Positions 1-11,190 of a DNA stretch of 64,000 nucleotides are shown here, piece after piece. Within the stretch, counting starts at the first letter, position 1; the number at the start of each line of letters is the position of its first letter. The notes below the pieces were generated by a model. The model ran no database searches. It saw nothing but the letters and a program-made list of their open reading frames with translations, and was not told the origin of the DNA. This DNA comes from Ramazzottius varieornatus (Eukaryota > Tardigrada > Eutardigrada > Parachela > Ramazzottiidae): positions 3,613,324 through 3,677,323 of the forward strand of contig BDGG01000001.1 of the NCBI GenBank assembly GCA_001949185.1. Direction: 5' to 3'. The position numbers and the translations under genes are program-made.

Positions 1-1504
1 CTCTTCAGTGTTCCCGTGTCGTGCGGCGTGCTGATAAACGATCCAGAATGACGAGGGTGCTTCCAGTGAGGATCACGTCTTCAGCTTGTACCGTAACTGC
101 GATTGAACGCCACAACCGCAGTGACGTCAGGGATATTACGGCATATACCGGTTAACTATCATGCGCAGTGACGTCACAGAAGTATTCGACTTGATTGAGC
201 ATCTGACTTGATTAGAAAAGCTCACTTAATTGATGACATCGTTGTTGCAAAATATCAAAGTAGCGGACCAGCGAGGGCTGCAAGGTCTGTGACTTGTTTC
301 CTCGTTTTTATGCTGTCACAGTAGGTTTTCTGGCCGCACTGAGTGTGTTACGTTTTGCCGGATGAAGTGATTGGTACGTTCTTGGGTAGCTGCTTTAGTT
401 TGCGAAATGCGCGTGCGAAGAGAGGTATTCGTTTCCAAAGGTTGGGCTGTTCGCGAAGTTAAGGTTGAGTCAAGTTGATTGCTGGGTCGTCCATCGTCCG
501 CAATTTCCATTTTCTGGAAGAATTAATAAAACTGCCATTTCTTGCGCGTATAAACATTGACTTACGCGCAAAAGCTATTTCGCACGTTAATTGATTCGGT
601 AGAAAACGTGAGCATATTGGTGGACGGAAGGAGTTTTATTATCATTTTTTGCTATCATGCAGAGAGCCTCAGTATAGGCAGGGCGTGGAAGCGTTTGAAG
701 AGGAGCACAAAATCATATCAGTCCGCAAATAGCTCTTTAGTCGCTTCTTCAGTGTTTGACGCATACAAATAGCTTGTCGATCGTCAGACAAAGTTTGCTG
801 ATGCAGCCACACGGAATGCCAATATCAATTTAAACAGTCGTGCGACCTTCGTTAAAATGTTCCCGATACCTGTCATGCTCGCCTAACCTTGGCTGAATTG
901 TCGTGTCTATTCGTAAACCTGAGCGGAAGCTTACCCAACTACCCATGCCTTCTCCTCAATTCCTAGCCAAGCTGACGTACCGGTGCGTATTCCTGGCGTG
1001 ATAACGAGCCCTCTCCACAAATCCCGACTCTACTCTAAAAATATGGCAACTCGGTAGTACCAAGCGTGGAGCTAACGAACGTGAGCCGGTATTCTACGGA
1101 AAGTGTCGGCATTGCAGAACCGAACTTATCGAGAGTCCGCGATAAGCAAAAAGAGGAACGGTATGAAAACCGCAAATCGGGAATCACATTGAAAAGTCAA
1201 AGCTGTTCACGGCTCACGTGGTTTTGCACCATCGGAACAGACACACAGTTATCGAAAGAAAACATGCAGGTGCAGTATTTTTGTCAAACAGAAAAATTTT
1301 GCTCCAAGAGGAAGAGCTTAAACAACAAAGACCCTTGTGGAAAAATCCGCAAGCCATTGTGTACAGAAATGAAAGCCAAACTAAAACAAAGGAACCCGTT
1401 GGCCTTTCCGGTCACCATGTCGATGTTACTCAAATCGAAGTCCGAAGAAACTGGCAGGAGATGCATGCAGTTATATCATAGATCGAAGTACAGTATTACG
1501 AAGT
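1..1504. other. No convincing gene; degraded repeat sequence
   Basis: I see no recognisable protein or RNA gene here. A 200-codon open frame runs from 1066 to 1668 on the plus strand, but it has no recognisable domain and crosses into the inverted-repeat element that starts at 1505. Bases 1432-1500 are a diverged copy of 3853-3925 (shared block starting TCGAAGTCCGAAGAAAC), so this stretch is at least partly made of dispersed repeats. Confidence 0.5.
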
Positions 1505-1866
1505 GGCTATTTGCTCCCCCTTTTGGGTGGGTGGTGCTAATAGCCATCAACTATTTGCTCCACCCATCTGTGTGCAAGCAGCTGTCAGCTACTTGCGCCA
1601 CCCTTGAAGGAATCGTATCTAACCGATGTCTCGTCCACACCTGCACTAGCGGTGCCTTTCCGTTTTAGCCCATCTTACAGCTTCTTTGATATAGGATTTT
1701 CCACCTTTGCACCCCAGAAGATCCAGGGGTCTTGCGCAGCGTGAAAAAGGTGTAGTGGAATGATGAAGGGTGCCCTTAATAAAATCAACTAAATTGATAT
1801 TCGCAAATTCTCGTAACGCAGAAGTGTAGCTGGAGTGTCGCTCCATCAGGAGCAAGTAGCATGTGA

Positions 1867-2247
1867 AGTAAGGATGCGCATTCCGCCTGACTTGTTTCCT
1901 GGAACGAAATTCGGAGCGGAATTCTGAATTCCGTTCCGTTCCTTTTTTCCGTTTTCCAAAACGGCCGGATCAAAGATCGAAATTCCAAAGCTGCAGGATA
2001 GAAGACGAAAAACCAGTCGGAAGCTCGGCTTGGCCCTCGCTGACAAGCTCTTCAGGATGGTTTCCCAAGTGGCGCATGCCAGTCACATATAAAATCTGCG
2101 CCACTTGAAAAAGTCTACCCGCCGAGTTTGTTTGCCGAGCTCCGAAACGGGGCGCCAATCGTCGCGAAAAATGGTAATTCCACTCCGGAAAACCGACTTT
2201 CGACGAACGGAGCTCTCCGAGCGGAGAACGGAATGCGCATCCTTACT
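1867..2247. mobile_element. Nested MITE with 19-bp terminal inverted repeats
   Basis: AGTAAGGATGCGCATTCCG at 1867-1885 is repeated as a perfect inverted copy at 2229-2247. The centre carries a copy of the AAGTGGCGCA hairpin family (arms at 2067-2076 and 2097-2106, wider element about 2025-2145). It lies within the 1505-2999 element. There is no coding sequence. The superfamily cannot be told from the ends alone. Confidence 0.55.
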
Positions 2248-2872
2248 CAAATGCAGAGCGTAGATATGGTGACTGGCCCGATCTGATCCCGCCCCCAGAT
2301 TTCAGTCAGTTAAAAATTGGGAAAGGTGGTCTATCTCCCATCCCCTTGTACTTCCAGAGCTCAGGCTTTAGAGATGCCGGGGATGGAGAAGGTCACTGGA
2401 GAAGCTGGAGAAGCTCACTTGAAATAAAATCAGCGCACTGCGACGCGCAGCTGCATATGCAACCCACCGCGCTCGTGTATACAACGCGAACTGATTGAGT
2501 TGAATCCACAATTCAGTGGTACGAACAAGGCTTTCCGAACCGTTACAAATCTTGACAGGGTGTTGCGTCCACACTGCTGCACGCACCTGGTGCGTACGTA
2601 CAGCTCGCTGCCCTGCGAGCTCGCTGTTGCTCGGGTGGGCAGGCTTTCGCATTGAAATTTCAAGCTGGCCGTCAGCCAATCAAAGCTGCCTTCTCCATCC
2701 CCGGTATCTCTACCAGGCTTGTGTGGTCTTTCACGTATCAAGCTTCCTGCGCAGAAGCGTGTTCTGCAATGCCGCACGGTACACGGTGTAATGCATGGAC
2801 AGCCGCGCCACTTACTTCAATGTAAACTCTTGAAGAGCTATCGCAGTTGGGTAAAAGTAGATGGCCGAAGTG

Positions 2873-2982
2873 GGTGGTGCAAATAGTTTATGGGTATTCG
2901 TACTCACAGGTGGTGCAAATAGTGGATGGCTGCTTGCACCCAAAGGGTGGTGCGAATAGTTGATGGCTATTTGCGCCCAAAA
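2873..2982. repeat. Three tandem 36-37-bp units
   Basis: Units start at 2873, 2909 and 2946, each beginning GGTGGTGC and continuing (A/G)AATAGT. They form the inner part of the right inverted repeat of the 1505-2999 element. Diverged, opposite-strand versions lie at about 1525-1600. Subterminal repeats of this kind are commonly transposase-binding sites, but that role is inference here. Confidence 0.65.
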
Positions 2983-3060
2983 GGAGGGGGCAAATAGCCT
3001 TTGCCTACAGTAAAAGCGTGGAACCAGTATCCAAAAACAGCAGCCAGCAGTAATCACACC

Positions 3061-3175
3061 AGTAAGTATGCTGCCTTTTGGAACAAGGAAGTAAGCAAGT
3101 GCTCTAGCGGTAATATCTGACTTTCTAGCGGAGTATCAGATAAGGGATGACTCGTAGAACCACAAAGAACATGCA
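3061..3175 (-). pseudogene. Duplicated fragment of the last ABCG exon
   Basis: This stretch matches about 3971-4102, the end of the terminal exon of the ABC transporter plus its 3' flank, in the same orientation and about 0.9 kb away. In the reading frame of the parent it still encodes the C-terminal sequence around MFFVVLRVI, but the codon for Trp in LRWKVRSYR has become a stop. The match breaks off sharply at 3175, where a hAT-like repeat begins. It is a non-functional partial tandem copy. Confidence 0.75.
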
Positions 3176-3763
3176 GTATTTCTGTTCAGTACCCCGCGCG
3201 GGATGGGTAAGCGTCTAGAATGACTCTCTGGTCTTTCGTGTAGACTACGTCGTTCCCGGTATCCAGTACGGATTGCTGCCGCCAGAACGGACTGTTATGC
3301 ACCACGAAGGAGCCGCGGTACATCGCGTAAGCGTAAACTTGATCCCCAGTTCAGAGACAGAACCCTAGACAGGCCCACCGGGTGTTGGTTGCGCGTAAGA
3401 GGACGCACTGCAGCTCCTTTGCGAAGCACTACGTACGCATTGTAATCCTGAGCGGCGGTGCAACTTACACCAGCGCACCGCTGCTCAGTCAATCAAGCAC
3501 TTGCGGTGCTTCATAAGGTGAGAAAATGATATACCTCCGTGCATATCGCGTGCCTCTCAGTAACGGTCACTATTTGAATTACCAACATCTTGGATTCCAA
3601 TTGTACATTAAAATATTGTCGCGTCTCTGGGATTCCAATTCAATTCCGATTAATATCGAAATGCACAATATAGAATTTGTTATTTGAATTGTTGTATTGG
3701 AATCCGAAAACCGTCAAATGCGGCCATTTTCAATTACGTATTACAATAATCGGAACAACACTG
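3176..3763 (-). mobile_element. Truncated hAT-like non-autonomous element (copy A)
   Basis: Reverse-complemented, this region aligns for almost 600 bp with the start of the intact element at 41432-42218. The end at 3763 reads CGGAACAACACTG, the inverted form of the intact element's terminus. The other end is missing: homology stops at 3176 against the duplicated ABCG exon, so about 200 bp including the second terminus is lost. No 8-bp target duplication is present. Confidence 0.7.
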
Positions 3764-3852
3764 TCCTAGACGAGACCATGTGATCCTTTTAGGTACACTC
3801 AGTACGGACGAGCATTGGTGTTTCTGTTGTCTTTTAATGTCGATGTATTCCA

Positions 3853-3925
3853 CGTCGAAGTCCGAAGAAACGGGCAGGAGATGCGTTTAGTTATATCACA
3901 GATTGAAGTACAGCAGTAATTTGGA
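3853..3925. repeat. Dispersed repeat also present at 1432-1500
   Basis: The block beginning TCGAAGTCCGAAGAAAC and running through GATTGAAGTACAG is shared with 1432-1500 with a few substitutions, in the same orientation. It lies just downstream of the ABC transporter gene. Together with the exon duplicate at 3061 it shows that the 3' flank of that gene has been copied and rearranged. No function is suggested. Confidence 0.6.
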
Positions 3926-4027
3926 ACAATCGTTCGAATACAAAAGCAAGCCATAATCATCGCTCAAGGAAGTATGCTACCTTTGAACAGGGAAGTAACA
4001 AGACGAAAATAGGAGGAAGAAGAGACT

Positions 4028-7000
4028 TCAACGGTAAGATCTGACTTTCCAGCGGAGTACTAGATAAGCGATGACTCGTAGAACCACAAAGAACATGCAG
4101 AGAACCAGGAAGTCCAGCCACCAGTGCGTGTTGGTGATGCCCATCTCATCCAGGAAGGACTTGGCGTCGGAGAAGTAGCACATGTTGGTTCCTTCCAGCA
4201 GCTCTTCAATTGTCTGGTTGGTTTGACAGATGGAGCCTCTGTCGAAGCCGTAAACAGCCAGCATGGCTCCCTCGAAGCTGTATCGCACGTATGAGATGTA
4301 TGACAGCCACTGCATATACTGTGGGATCATCTTGAGGGAGAGAAAAAATCCCGAGAAGAGCAGAATGGGGATGGCAGTGACGGGTCCCAGGAATACTGCG
4401 CTCTGCAACCCGGAAGAAAGTCTTACAAGCCATCAACAACAGACATACTGTATTCAGGACGTCTTCATCACATACTTGTAATGATAGTCCGGCTCCAACC
4501 ACTAGCCCCAGAGACTGCGCCACCAGCGACGTCTGTACGGCGAAGGTTAGGAAGATGGTAAAGCGGTAGAAGTCGCTTGGTTGGGCCGTCATCCACCACA
4601 CTATGCACCCGTAGATCAACGGGAAGACAATCTGGAACACCGGAAATGCCCTTGTTCAGACATTACTCATGAAAGTCTAGTGGGAAAGACCTGTCTTCTT
4701 ACCTGAAACGGTAGGTCAGCTAGCGTCTTGGAAAGGTAATAGGCCTTCAAGCTGTACCAGTAGTTGAGATGCTCCCTGACGAACACATTCATCTCCAACG
4801 GAACTATAGAGCAAGGAGCCAAAGCTGATTAACAGTCCGCCTTGGTCCACAACTTGGAAAGGAACCGCATTGCAATGAGACCTAAACTTACATGTAAGGA
4901 TAGTCGGCATGAGAGCTGTGAACATCAGGAACAGCATGGAGAAGAACATGCAACCGGCATTGAAGAAGACCTTGCTGCCATCCTGTCCAATATTCATGTA
5001 AAGGAGTCCAATCAGAACACCGATGACCACATGAGAAAGCAGACGAAGTCGCGTGAGTGTCTGTAAGAACAAGAAACGATTGCAGCATTGCAGGAAATTG
5101 GCACGAAAACTCTGAATAATCTTACGGTATCTCGAATAATGGACTTGAATGTGCGAATGAAGAGAACTCGGAACTGAGTGAGACAAGTCGTGGCGAACGA
5201 GTGGCATTCCGCTGTAACCACCACCGAGTTGCTGTCTTCGCACTGAGGCAATAAGGAAGTATCGACACCAGCGTGGCCATTTGCCGTTCCATTGCCGTTC
5301 ATCTCCACCAAACTTCCGTCGCTCGGCTTCTGGATATCCCCATCGCCCAGCTGAGGCAGGAAGGTGGAGGTGGCGGAAGACACGGTGTCGACATCGAAGC
5401 CTTGTCGCGGACTGCGTCGGGCCACACATCTGCAGGGAGTTTCGCGACAAGTACACATATCTTTCATCGAGCGCTTATGGGTTTCTTCAAAGACTCGGCA
5501 GGCTCCTTGCGAGACAGCGATGACGAGCTTGGCGATAATTTCTTCGCCGTAATCCCCGCTCGACACTTCCGTCACTAGAAGAAACGAAACCGATGCTGAC
5601 ATGTCTCCACCATCATTCACTCGACGTACACTACAGCAATTAGGTCGTTAGTTCTTACGGTAATCGGAAGGGTTGTGATAGGGAGGACACTTCAGTCCGA
5701 AAGATCCGAGAAAGGAAACTACCAGGCTTGTTCGGCCATCGTAGATACATTGTCCACTTGTGATCATGTACAGCTATAACAATTAAACATGCTTTGAGAC
5801 CTGCTAAACGAAAGTACAAAGTACCAGATCATGAAGTACGAAACGAGTACGCGTACACGTGTACGAAAGCAGGCAAAGTTGCATCGTGTTGTACGCTCGT
5901 ACTCGTACCTTGTCAAACATTTCGAATATTTTGGCACTGGGTTGATGGATGGTGCAAACAATGGTTCTCCCCCCTTTGCTCAAGTATTTGAGTAAAGATA
6001 CACACTGGAAACACGAAGAGCTGTCCAAGCCACTGCAAAAAGGAAAACCAACATCAACGCATGGAGCTTTGCTGGTCAAAGAATTTTCAATCAACACCCG
6101 TAGACAATTTTCGGCCCTGTTAGTTCTGCGAATATTCGGTTGTACCTGGTGGGTTCGTCGAAGAACATGACGGGTGGGTTGTTTACGAGTTCCTGTGCGA
6201 TGGCCAGCCGCTTTCGTTGTCCACCGGAAAGGCGTTCGGTTCGAGTATTAGAACATTCTATGAGTCCAAGCGTCTCCATAATGTCGTGGACCTATATTTG
6301 GAGCCATGGTAAATATGCGCCAGAATAGTATTAAGCCGGGTCCCAAACTTACAGCTGCACGTTTGTACTCGATATCCAGGCTTTCGTCCATCTTGAGATG
6401 GGCACTGATCATCATGGCTTCCATGACGGTAATGTGAGGCAGGAGCTGGTCGTCCTGCATGATGTACGCCGACATCTTGCGGAAAGAACGAAGGTCACGT
6501 TCTTGGCCGTTGATCGAGACGGTACCGCTGAGCTGCCGCGTCCTACGGAAATAGCACCTCGTTAATCTTCATCACTTTCCACTCTATGCTATTAGCAGCA
6601 AGTAGAGGAGGACATGCTGACGGCAAAGAAAAAAGCATTGCTTACTTATAACCGGCAAGGATATTCATTAATGTCGATTTGCCGGCTCCACTCGGTCCCA
6701 TAATGGCCGTCAAATCTCCAGACTGGATTTTTCCGCTGATTCCTTTCAGGATGGTCTTGAATCCTGCAATGAGGGATAACACGTCATAAGGAAACTCAGT
6801 TTTTGGAGTTTTCTTTATTTTCGTGGTAAAGTTGAATTTTTTTTTATAGTTTTATCATAATATGGGAGTTGGGCAAACAAACTCGACCAGAGCGTTTTCC
6901 CCAAGTGGTGCATGCCTCTGATGATACTGGCTGGTAACGTGCACCACTTGAGAAGCGATCTGGTCGAATTTGTTCGCCCAACTCCCATATTATGATAAAA

Positions 7001-8383
7001 CTATAAAAAATTCAAGTTTCCTTCCCTGGCATATATGGGCCTTTTATACAATTCGTATCGTTCAATGAACTGGAACGAGATCGAGCCATTCTTTGTAGAG
7101 TTCTCAGTTCTTTGCGTGAATGACAGACTAATTTTCTTATCTGGCCTCATGTGACGGATGCACAATTCGAGAACCTCAGATGGATACCGCTATTTTATCG
7201 ATCGTTTTCTGGTAAAAAAAACACAGCCGAAAGCTGATCTAATAGTCGACGCATCGAGCGCTCCCAGACCATCCCCACTGTTTAACATCACACAAACTTC
7301 CGTTTGAAGTTCAAAAAGAGCAGCTCGTCCAGGAGCACGTACTGTAATCCCTGTCAGCGATCTGCGCTCACGGTGCGTTCGGTGCAAGCCTTTTATGCGC
7401 GTGCCATCCAAATGAATCGATATCAAACATAAACCTACTAGCTGTGGAAAGCAGAAGCTCGTATAGCCGCCATATTTGGCTTTTTATGGGAGTTTTCCGT
7501 GTGCCTGTATTTTATGTCATCCCTCAAGTAATCTACGCGTGGTCGTTGGAGCGCGACAATAATTTCTGCAAAACAAACACTCTGCTGCCGTCTGAAATGT
7601 TCTCATAGATGGAAAGTGAGCAGCGGGATCAAACCAGATTGCTATCTAAAGTGGCGCAGATACTCAATGATGTTGCCTGAGAGTGTGCGCCACTTGTAAG
7701 AACCATCTGGTCCAATTCACTTGCTCACTTTTCATATTCAAAAAACTTTAATTGCGAAGCTGCTCGAATCGGGCAAGACCTTCGCGATAAACGCGTAAGA
7801 AGTATGGACAAAACTCCGTCTAAAAGTTCGAGTTTCCAAGTGGTTTGATAAAGCTTAGCAGATAAGTTTCATATTTCCCACACGAGTGATGATTACAGTG
7901 TTTGACTTGATGGACCTTGATCGCGTGTTACGGAAGAATCTGATGACTCTCTTGCTATTTCCCGGTTTCGCATCGAACGCACCTGCTGATGAAGGGCAGT
8001 GACAAGATTTCCCATCAATATGAATGAACTGACTGTATGACTCAATTTCACTGTATATTTCATGATCAAAACAAGGACCCACCTTTTCCTCTCTGGCGAC
8101 ATCCCGGCTCTTTGACAGAGTATCGGAGCTCGTGAAACTCAATGTCGACGGGATTACGCTTGGGTAAATGGCGCAGTTTGCCCGAACCGGCAGGAAGGAG
8201 AGGAAGCGCCGAGACTTCGGCAGGATGTCCATTCGGGATGGTCGTGCTGACCGTGAGTGTCGTCGATGCCGGCGGGGCAACAACGACAATCTTGGTGCTG
8301 TTGGCGTCCCACAATACGGGAACGACATCTGCTTCAGGTTCCATGACGTACGGATGGGGAAGAAGCTCGGCTTCGACAGCCAT
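4028..8383 (-). CDS. ABCG1: ABCG1/ABCG4-like half ABC transporter
   Basis: Half-size ABC transporter of the G subfamily; ABCG1/4 members dimerise and export sterols and other lipids across membranes. Eleven exons assemble in phase: 8083-8383, 6646-6763, 6353-6542, 6146-6291, 5909-6032, 5659-5773, 5126-5574, 4892-5060, 4703-4803, 4476-4631, 4028-4402. Walker A (GPSGAGKST) is in exon 2, the signature LSGGQRKR and Walker B MFFDEPT in exon 4, and the H-loop IHQPSA in exon 5. Exons 8-11 encode the membrane half, with the family-typical [17 protein letters not shown]. The order ATPase-then-membrane is that of subfamily G. The exon-7 linker (about 150 residues) is longer than I expect for the family. 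The Met at 8383 is the first in frame of exon 1. Intron 1 (1.3 kb) carries two hairpin elements. ABCG1 versus ABCG4 cannot be decided. Confidence 0.9.
6829..7018. mobile_element. Hairpin MITE (AAGTGGCGCA family), long-arm copy
   Basis: Almost the entire element is an inverted repeat with arms of about 75-80 bp. The left arm includes TTTTATCATAATATGGGAG and the right arm its reverse complement; both inner ends carry the family core in the form CAAGTGGTGCA. It lies in intron 1 of the ABCG gene. It is the longest and one of the best-preserved copies of the family in the window. Confidence 0.8.
7605..7738. mobile_element. Hairpin MITE (AAGTGGCGCA family)
   Basis: Inverted arms run from about 7608 (GGAAAGTGAGCA) to the centre and back to 7738. 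The inner core is AAAGTGGCGCA on the left and TGCGCCACTTG on the right, separated by about 30 bp. The sequence CCAGAT with its partner ATCTGG is shared with other copies. It is the second copy in ABCG intron 1. Confidence 0.75.
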
Positions 8384-11190
8384 CTGCTTCCTTGTCGATC
8401 ACTTCTCAAAAGCTGCAAAAATCAACCCTCCATCAGCATATAATTTCCCAGAATATTCCTATAAATTTTGAACAGCTGAGAAAATCGATCACAGTTTGTA
8501 GCACAAGTAAAGACTACACGTTTGAGTTCAGTGCGGAGTAAAAAGCGTCAAGGTTGTCGATCTGTCGACGATTTTACGAGCTATCTACAGCTAGCTAGCC
8601 AACTCTCTCCACACTGCGGACTAATCAGCAATAATTGATAAGTGGGCAACCTCAATTGTGTACTCTCTCGGGCTCACAGCTTTCTCTCTGTATAACGACG
8701 GACCGCGTGATACCGCAATACAGAACGTTGGAAAATTCTCGATTAGACTTTAAACTACCCAAATGAAGATAAAGGGATGCGAGACAAATACCTCTTTGTT
8801 CTTCCGTCAACTCGCGCGCCACTGGACTGTACCGAACGCACTGTACGTGACTGGAGCAGACGACCGCACATTACGTTATACGGTGGCCTCGCTTGTCCCT
8901 TTCATTCAGCTGTTGGCTTGTGACCGGCAGCAAGGAGCCGCGCTGACGTCACGCTCATTCACGTGGTATTTTTCTGTGATGGTTTCTTACGGATGAATTT
9001 GCTTTAATGACTCCACGTAACTAAATGCGCTAATAGAAACGTAATCAAATGAAGAAAAAAGTTTCTCTTGCTGTGTCTGGGTGCAACAAAACAGAATTTA
9101 AATCTAAATCTTTAATTAGGCAAAGGAAAGGGGTGCCAAATGAGCTTTTGGATAATGGCCAAAGGCACTGTCCCGGCAGCTAATAAACAGGATGAAGCAC
9201 AAGGCGTGAGAAAAAGCCTGACTAATCAGCTGGACTGGAGGAGAAATATGTGTTTCAATGCACGTCAAAAACTACTCATCCTTAGTCCTCCTGACTTCCA
9301 CTCCTTGATCTAATTCCACCCAACATCCGCTCAGCCTCACTAACACCCTCTCCAACATATCGAACAGGCGACGATTCTCCGGCACGAGAAACTCATCACG
9401 AAACTCAAACACTCGCACACAACAAATTTACAAATAATGCGAATTCAACTGCAAATCTCGTAGATAATACTGACTATTAAATGTTGCCTCCAATCAAATT
9501 CAGAAGTATTCGAAAGGTTTTTATACACAGAGGTGTCCAAATAAAGACCAGGGAATCTCTTACCTAATTAAACCTCTCTTCCGTGGGAAATTCGATGGCC
9601 AGTCTCTATGCCATCATAACGGTCCGTTCGACCGAGCGAGGACGGTTCGAAAATGCGAAGAATAAAACAGGGCTGGGTTTATCCTTTGACTTGATGATCC
9701 AGAAATGTCACAGAGAAATCTTTTTTGCCTAGGGAAGAGCTGGCAAACGAGGCGAGTTCGATGGGGGACATGTAACAAAGAAGAACTGGGCTCGAATGAT
9801 CGATCCACTGTTTCCGCTGGCCAGCTTTGCATCCCTTTCCTTCTGCTATTTTACAAGCAACTGGCCGCGTACAAGACTGACAGACTTGTAAGTTCAAAAC
9901 ATAGTACTGTACTGATCTCGTTCTTTCTTTGCACTCTCATGATCAATCTCCTTGGCCCGTAAAGTCGACTTTACAGCAGCTGTCATTCGAGAAACAGCAT
10001 CGCAGCGTTCATCGACGCAGACGATGATCCAACTGGCCACGCCCTCCTTCGCACCGAACGTACTTTCGACTGTCCTTCCATAATCTGTGCAGGTTGTTAG
10101 CTTGATTGAGGAACCCGTAGAAACCCTGATTGGGAAAACCTCAGTTCATAACATCATAGGGGGCGCCACAGACTGATCATCTTTCACCCTGTGGCTCTGT
10201 TAATTATGCTTTGATTTGGTTTAATTCTGCTGCAGTTTTGGGAACAATATTTTGCAACAAAAGCACTACACATCTTTGGATCCAAAACGAACAGACGACA
10301 AAAATCCCGAGTAGTATGGTAATGAGGGGCGGAACATCGGCAGCTGGTAAAATTTTGTGAGAGTGCTACAGTATTTTCATTATGCGTGCAGCACTATTCA
10401 TTGCGTGTTTCCGACAAAGGAAATTTCCTTAATTTCCATTATTTGCGCAGTCTAGCAAGGTGGATATCGACCGATTTACTCCCATGTCTGCATCATTCAA
10501 AATTTTGCGTTCGATAAGCCAGAAACCGTGGTTCGGCACGACGGTGAATGACGCATCAGATCAAGCGGAAATACCGATGACAGCCATGACGCATCTGCGG
10601 AGAACCCATCTTCTCTGGCAGAACAGTTCATCTGTGATCAACATCATATCGATATCCACTTGCTTAATGTTTGCAGGATAAACTCAAGAACTGCTAAAAC
10701 ACAGCTAATAATTTTGGGATAATGTAGTAAACGCCGCAAGCCACTGAAGCCAGTCATGAGTTTTGAAGCAACACCAACAAACGGCTAGTCATCGCGAACG
10801 AACAGACTTCACTCTTCTTTGCTATCGAAAGCTTTATCAGGAGCTCAGACGCGTTGACAATATTCACACTATCAACTGTCGCGTAACGAACACATGGTAC
10901 ATTAAAAACGAGAAGTAGAAGAAGGTGATGAAACACTGGTTAGAAAAGCTCGTCGCCCATCAGCGTTGTCGGCATTGAATACAAAAGTTGTCAAGCAAAA
11001 CTACGCTTGATGAAATTAGCTATAACTAAACAAGAAACATCCCTAAGGATAATTTACAAATTTTTAGATACGATATACAGTGATTACACTAAGAGATAAA
11101 ACAAGAACGTGAGCGTAGAGTGAAGTTTAGAAGAATACTGAGGAGCTGATATTTTTTGGTTTGAGCTTTGAGGTTTTTTTGACATCTTTT
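8384..11190. other. Intergenic region, nothing recognised
   Basis: About 2.8 kb between the ABCG start and the BCL11-like 3' end. Open frames are all below 90 codons, without recognisable domains or paired splice sites. It presumably holds the ABCG promoter and 5' untranslated exon and the BCL11-like 3' untranslated region, but I see no specific site that I can support. Confidence 0.5.

Larger units (their letters stand above)
1505..2999. mobile_element. 1.5-kb inverted-repeat element, no coding capacity seen
   Basis: The two ends are inverted copies of about 100 bp. The left end reads GGCTATTTGCTCCC at 1505 and the right end is its reverse complement ending at 2999. Inside both ends is the motif ATAGCCATCAACTATT followed by a CACCACCC tract, tandemly repeated on the right side. 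No transposase is visible in between, so this looks like a non-autonomous or decayed DNA transposon. I could not identify a clear target-site duplication (flanks gaagt and tttgc). A smaller element at 1867-2247 is nested in it. Confidence 0.5.

Noticed and set aside
1066-1668. 200-codon open frame on the plus strand
   Set aside because: It runs across repeat sequence shared with 3853-3925 and into the inverted-repeat element at 1505, and has no domain.
2368-2777. Two overlapping minus-strand frames of 103 and 115 codons
   Set aside because: They lie inside the non-coding inverted-repeat element and have no transposase-like or other domain.
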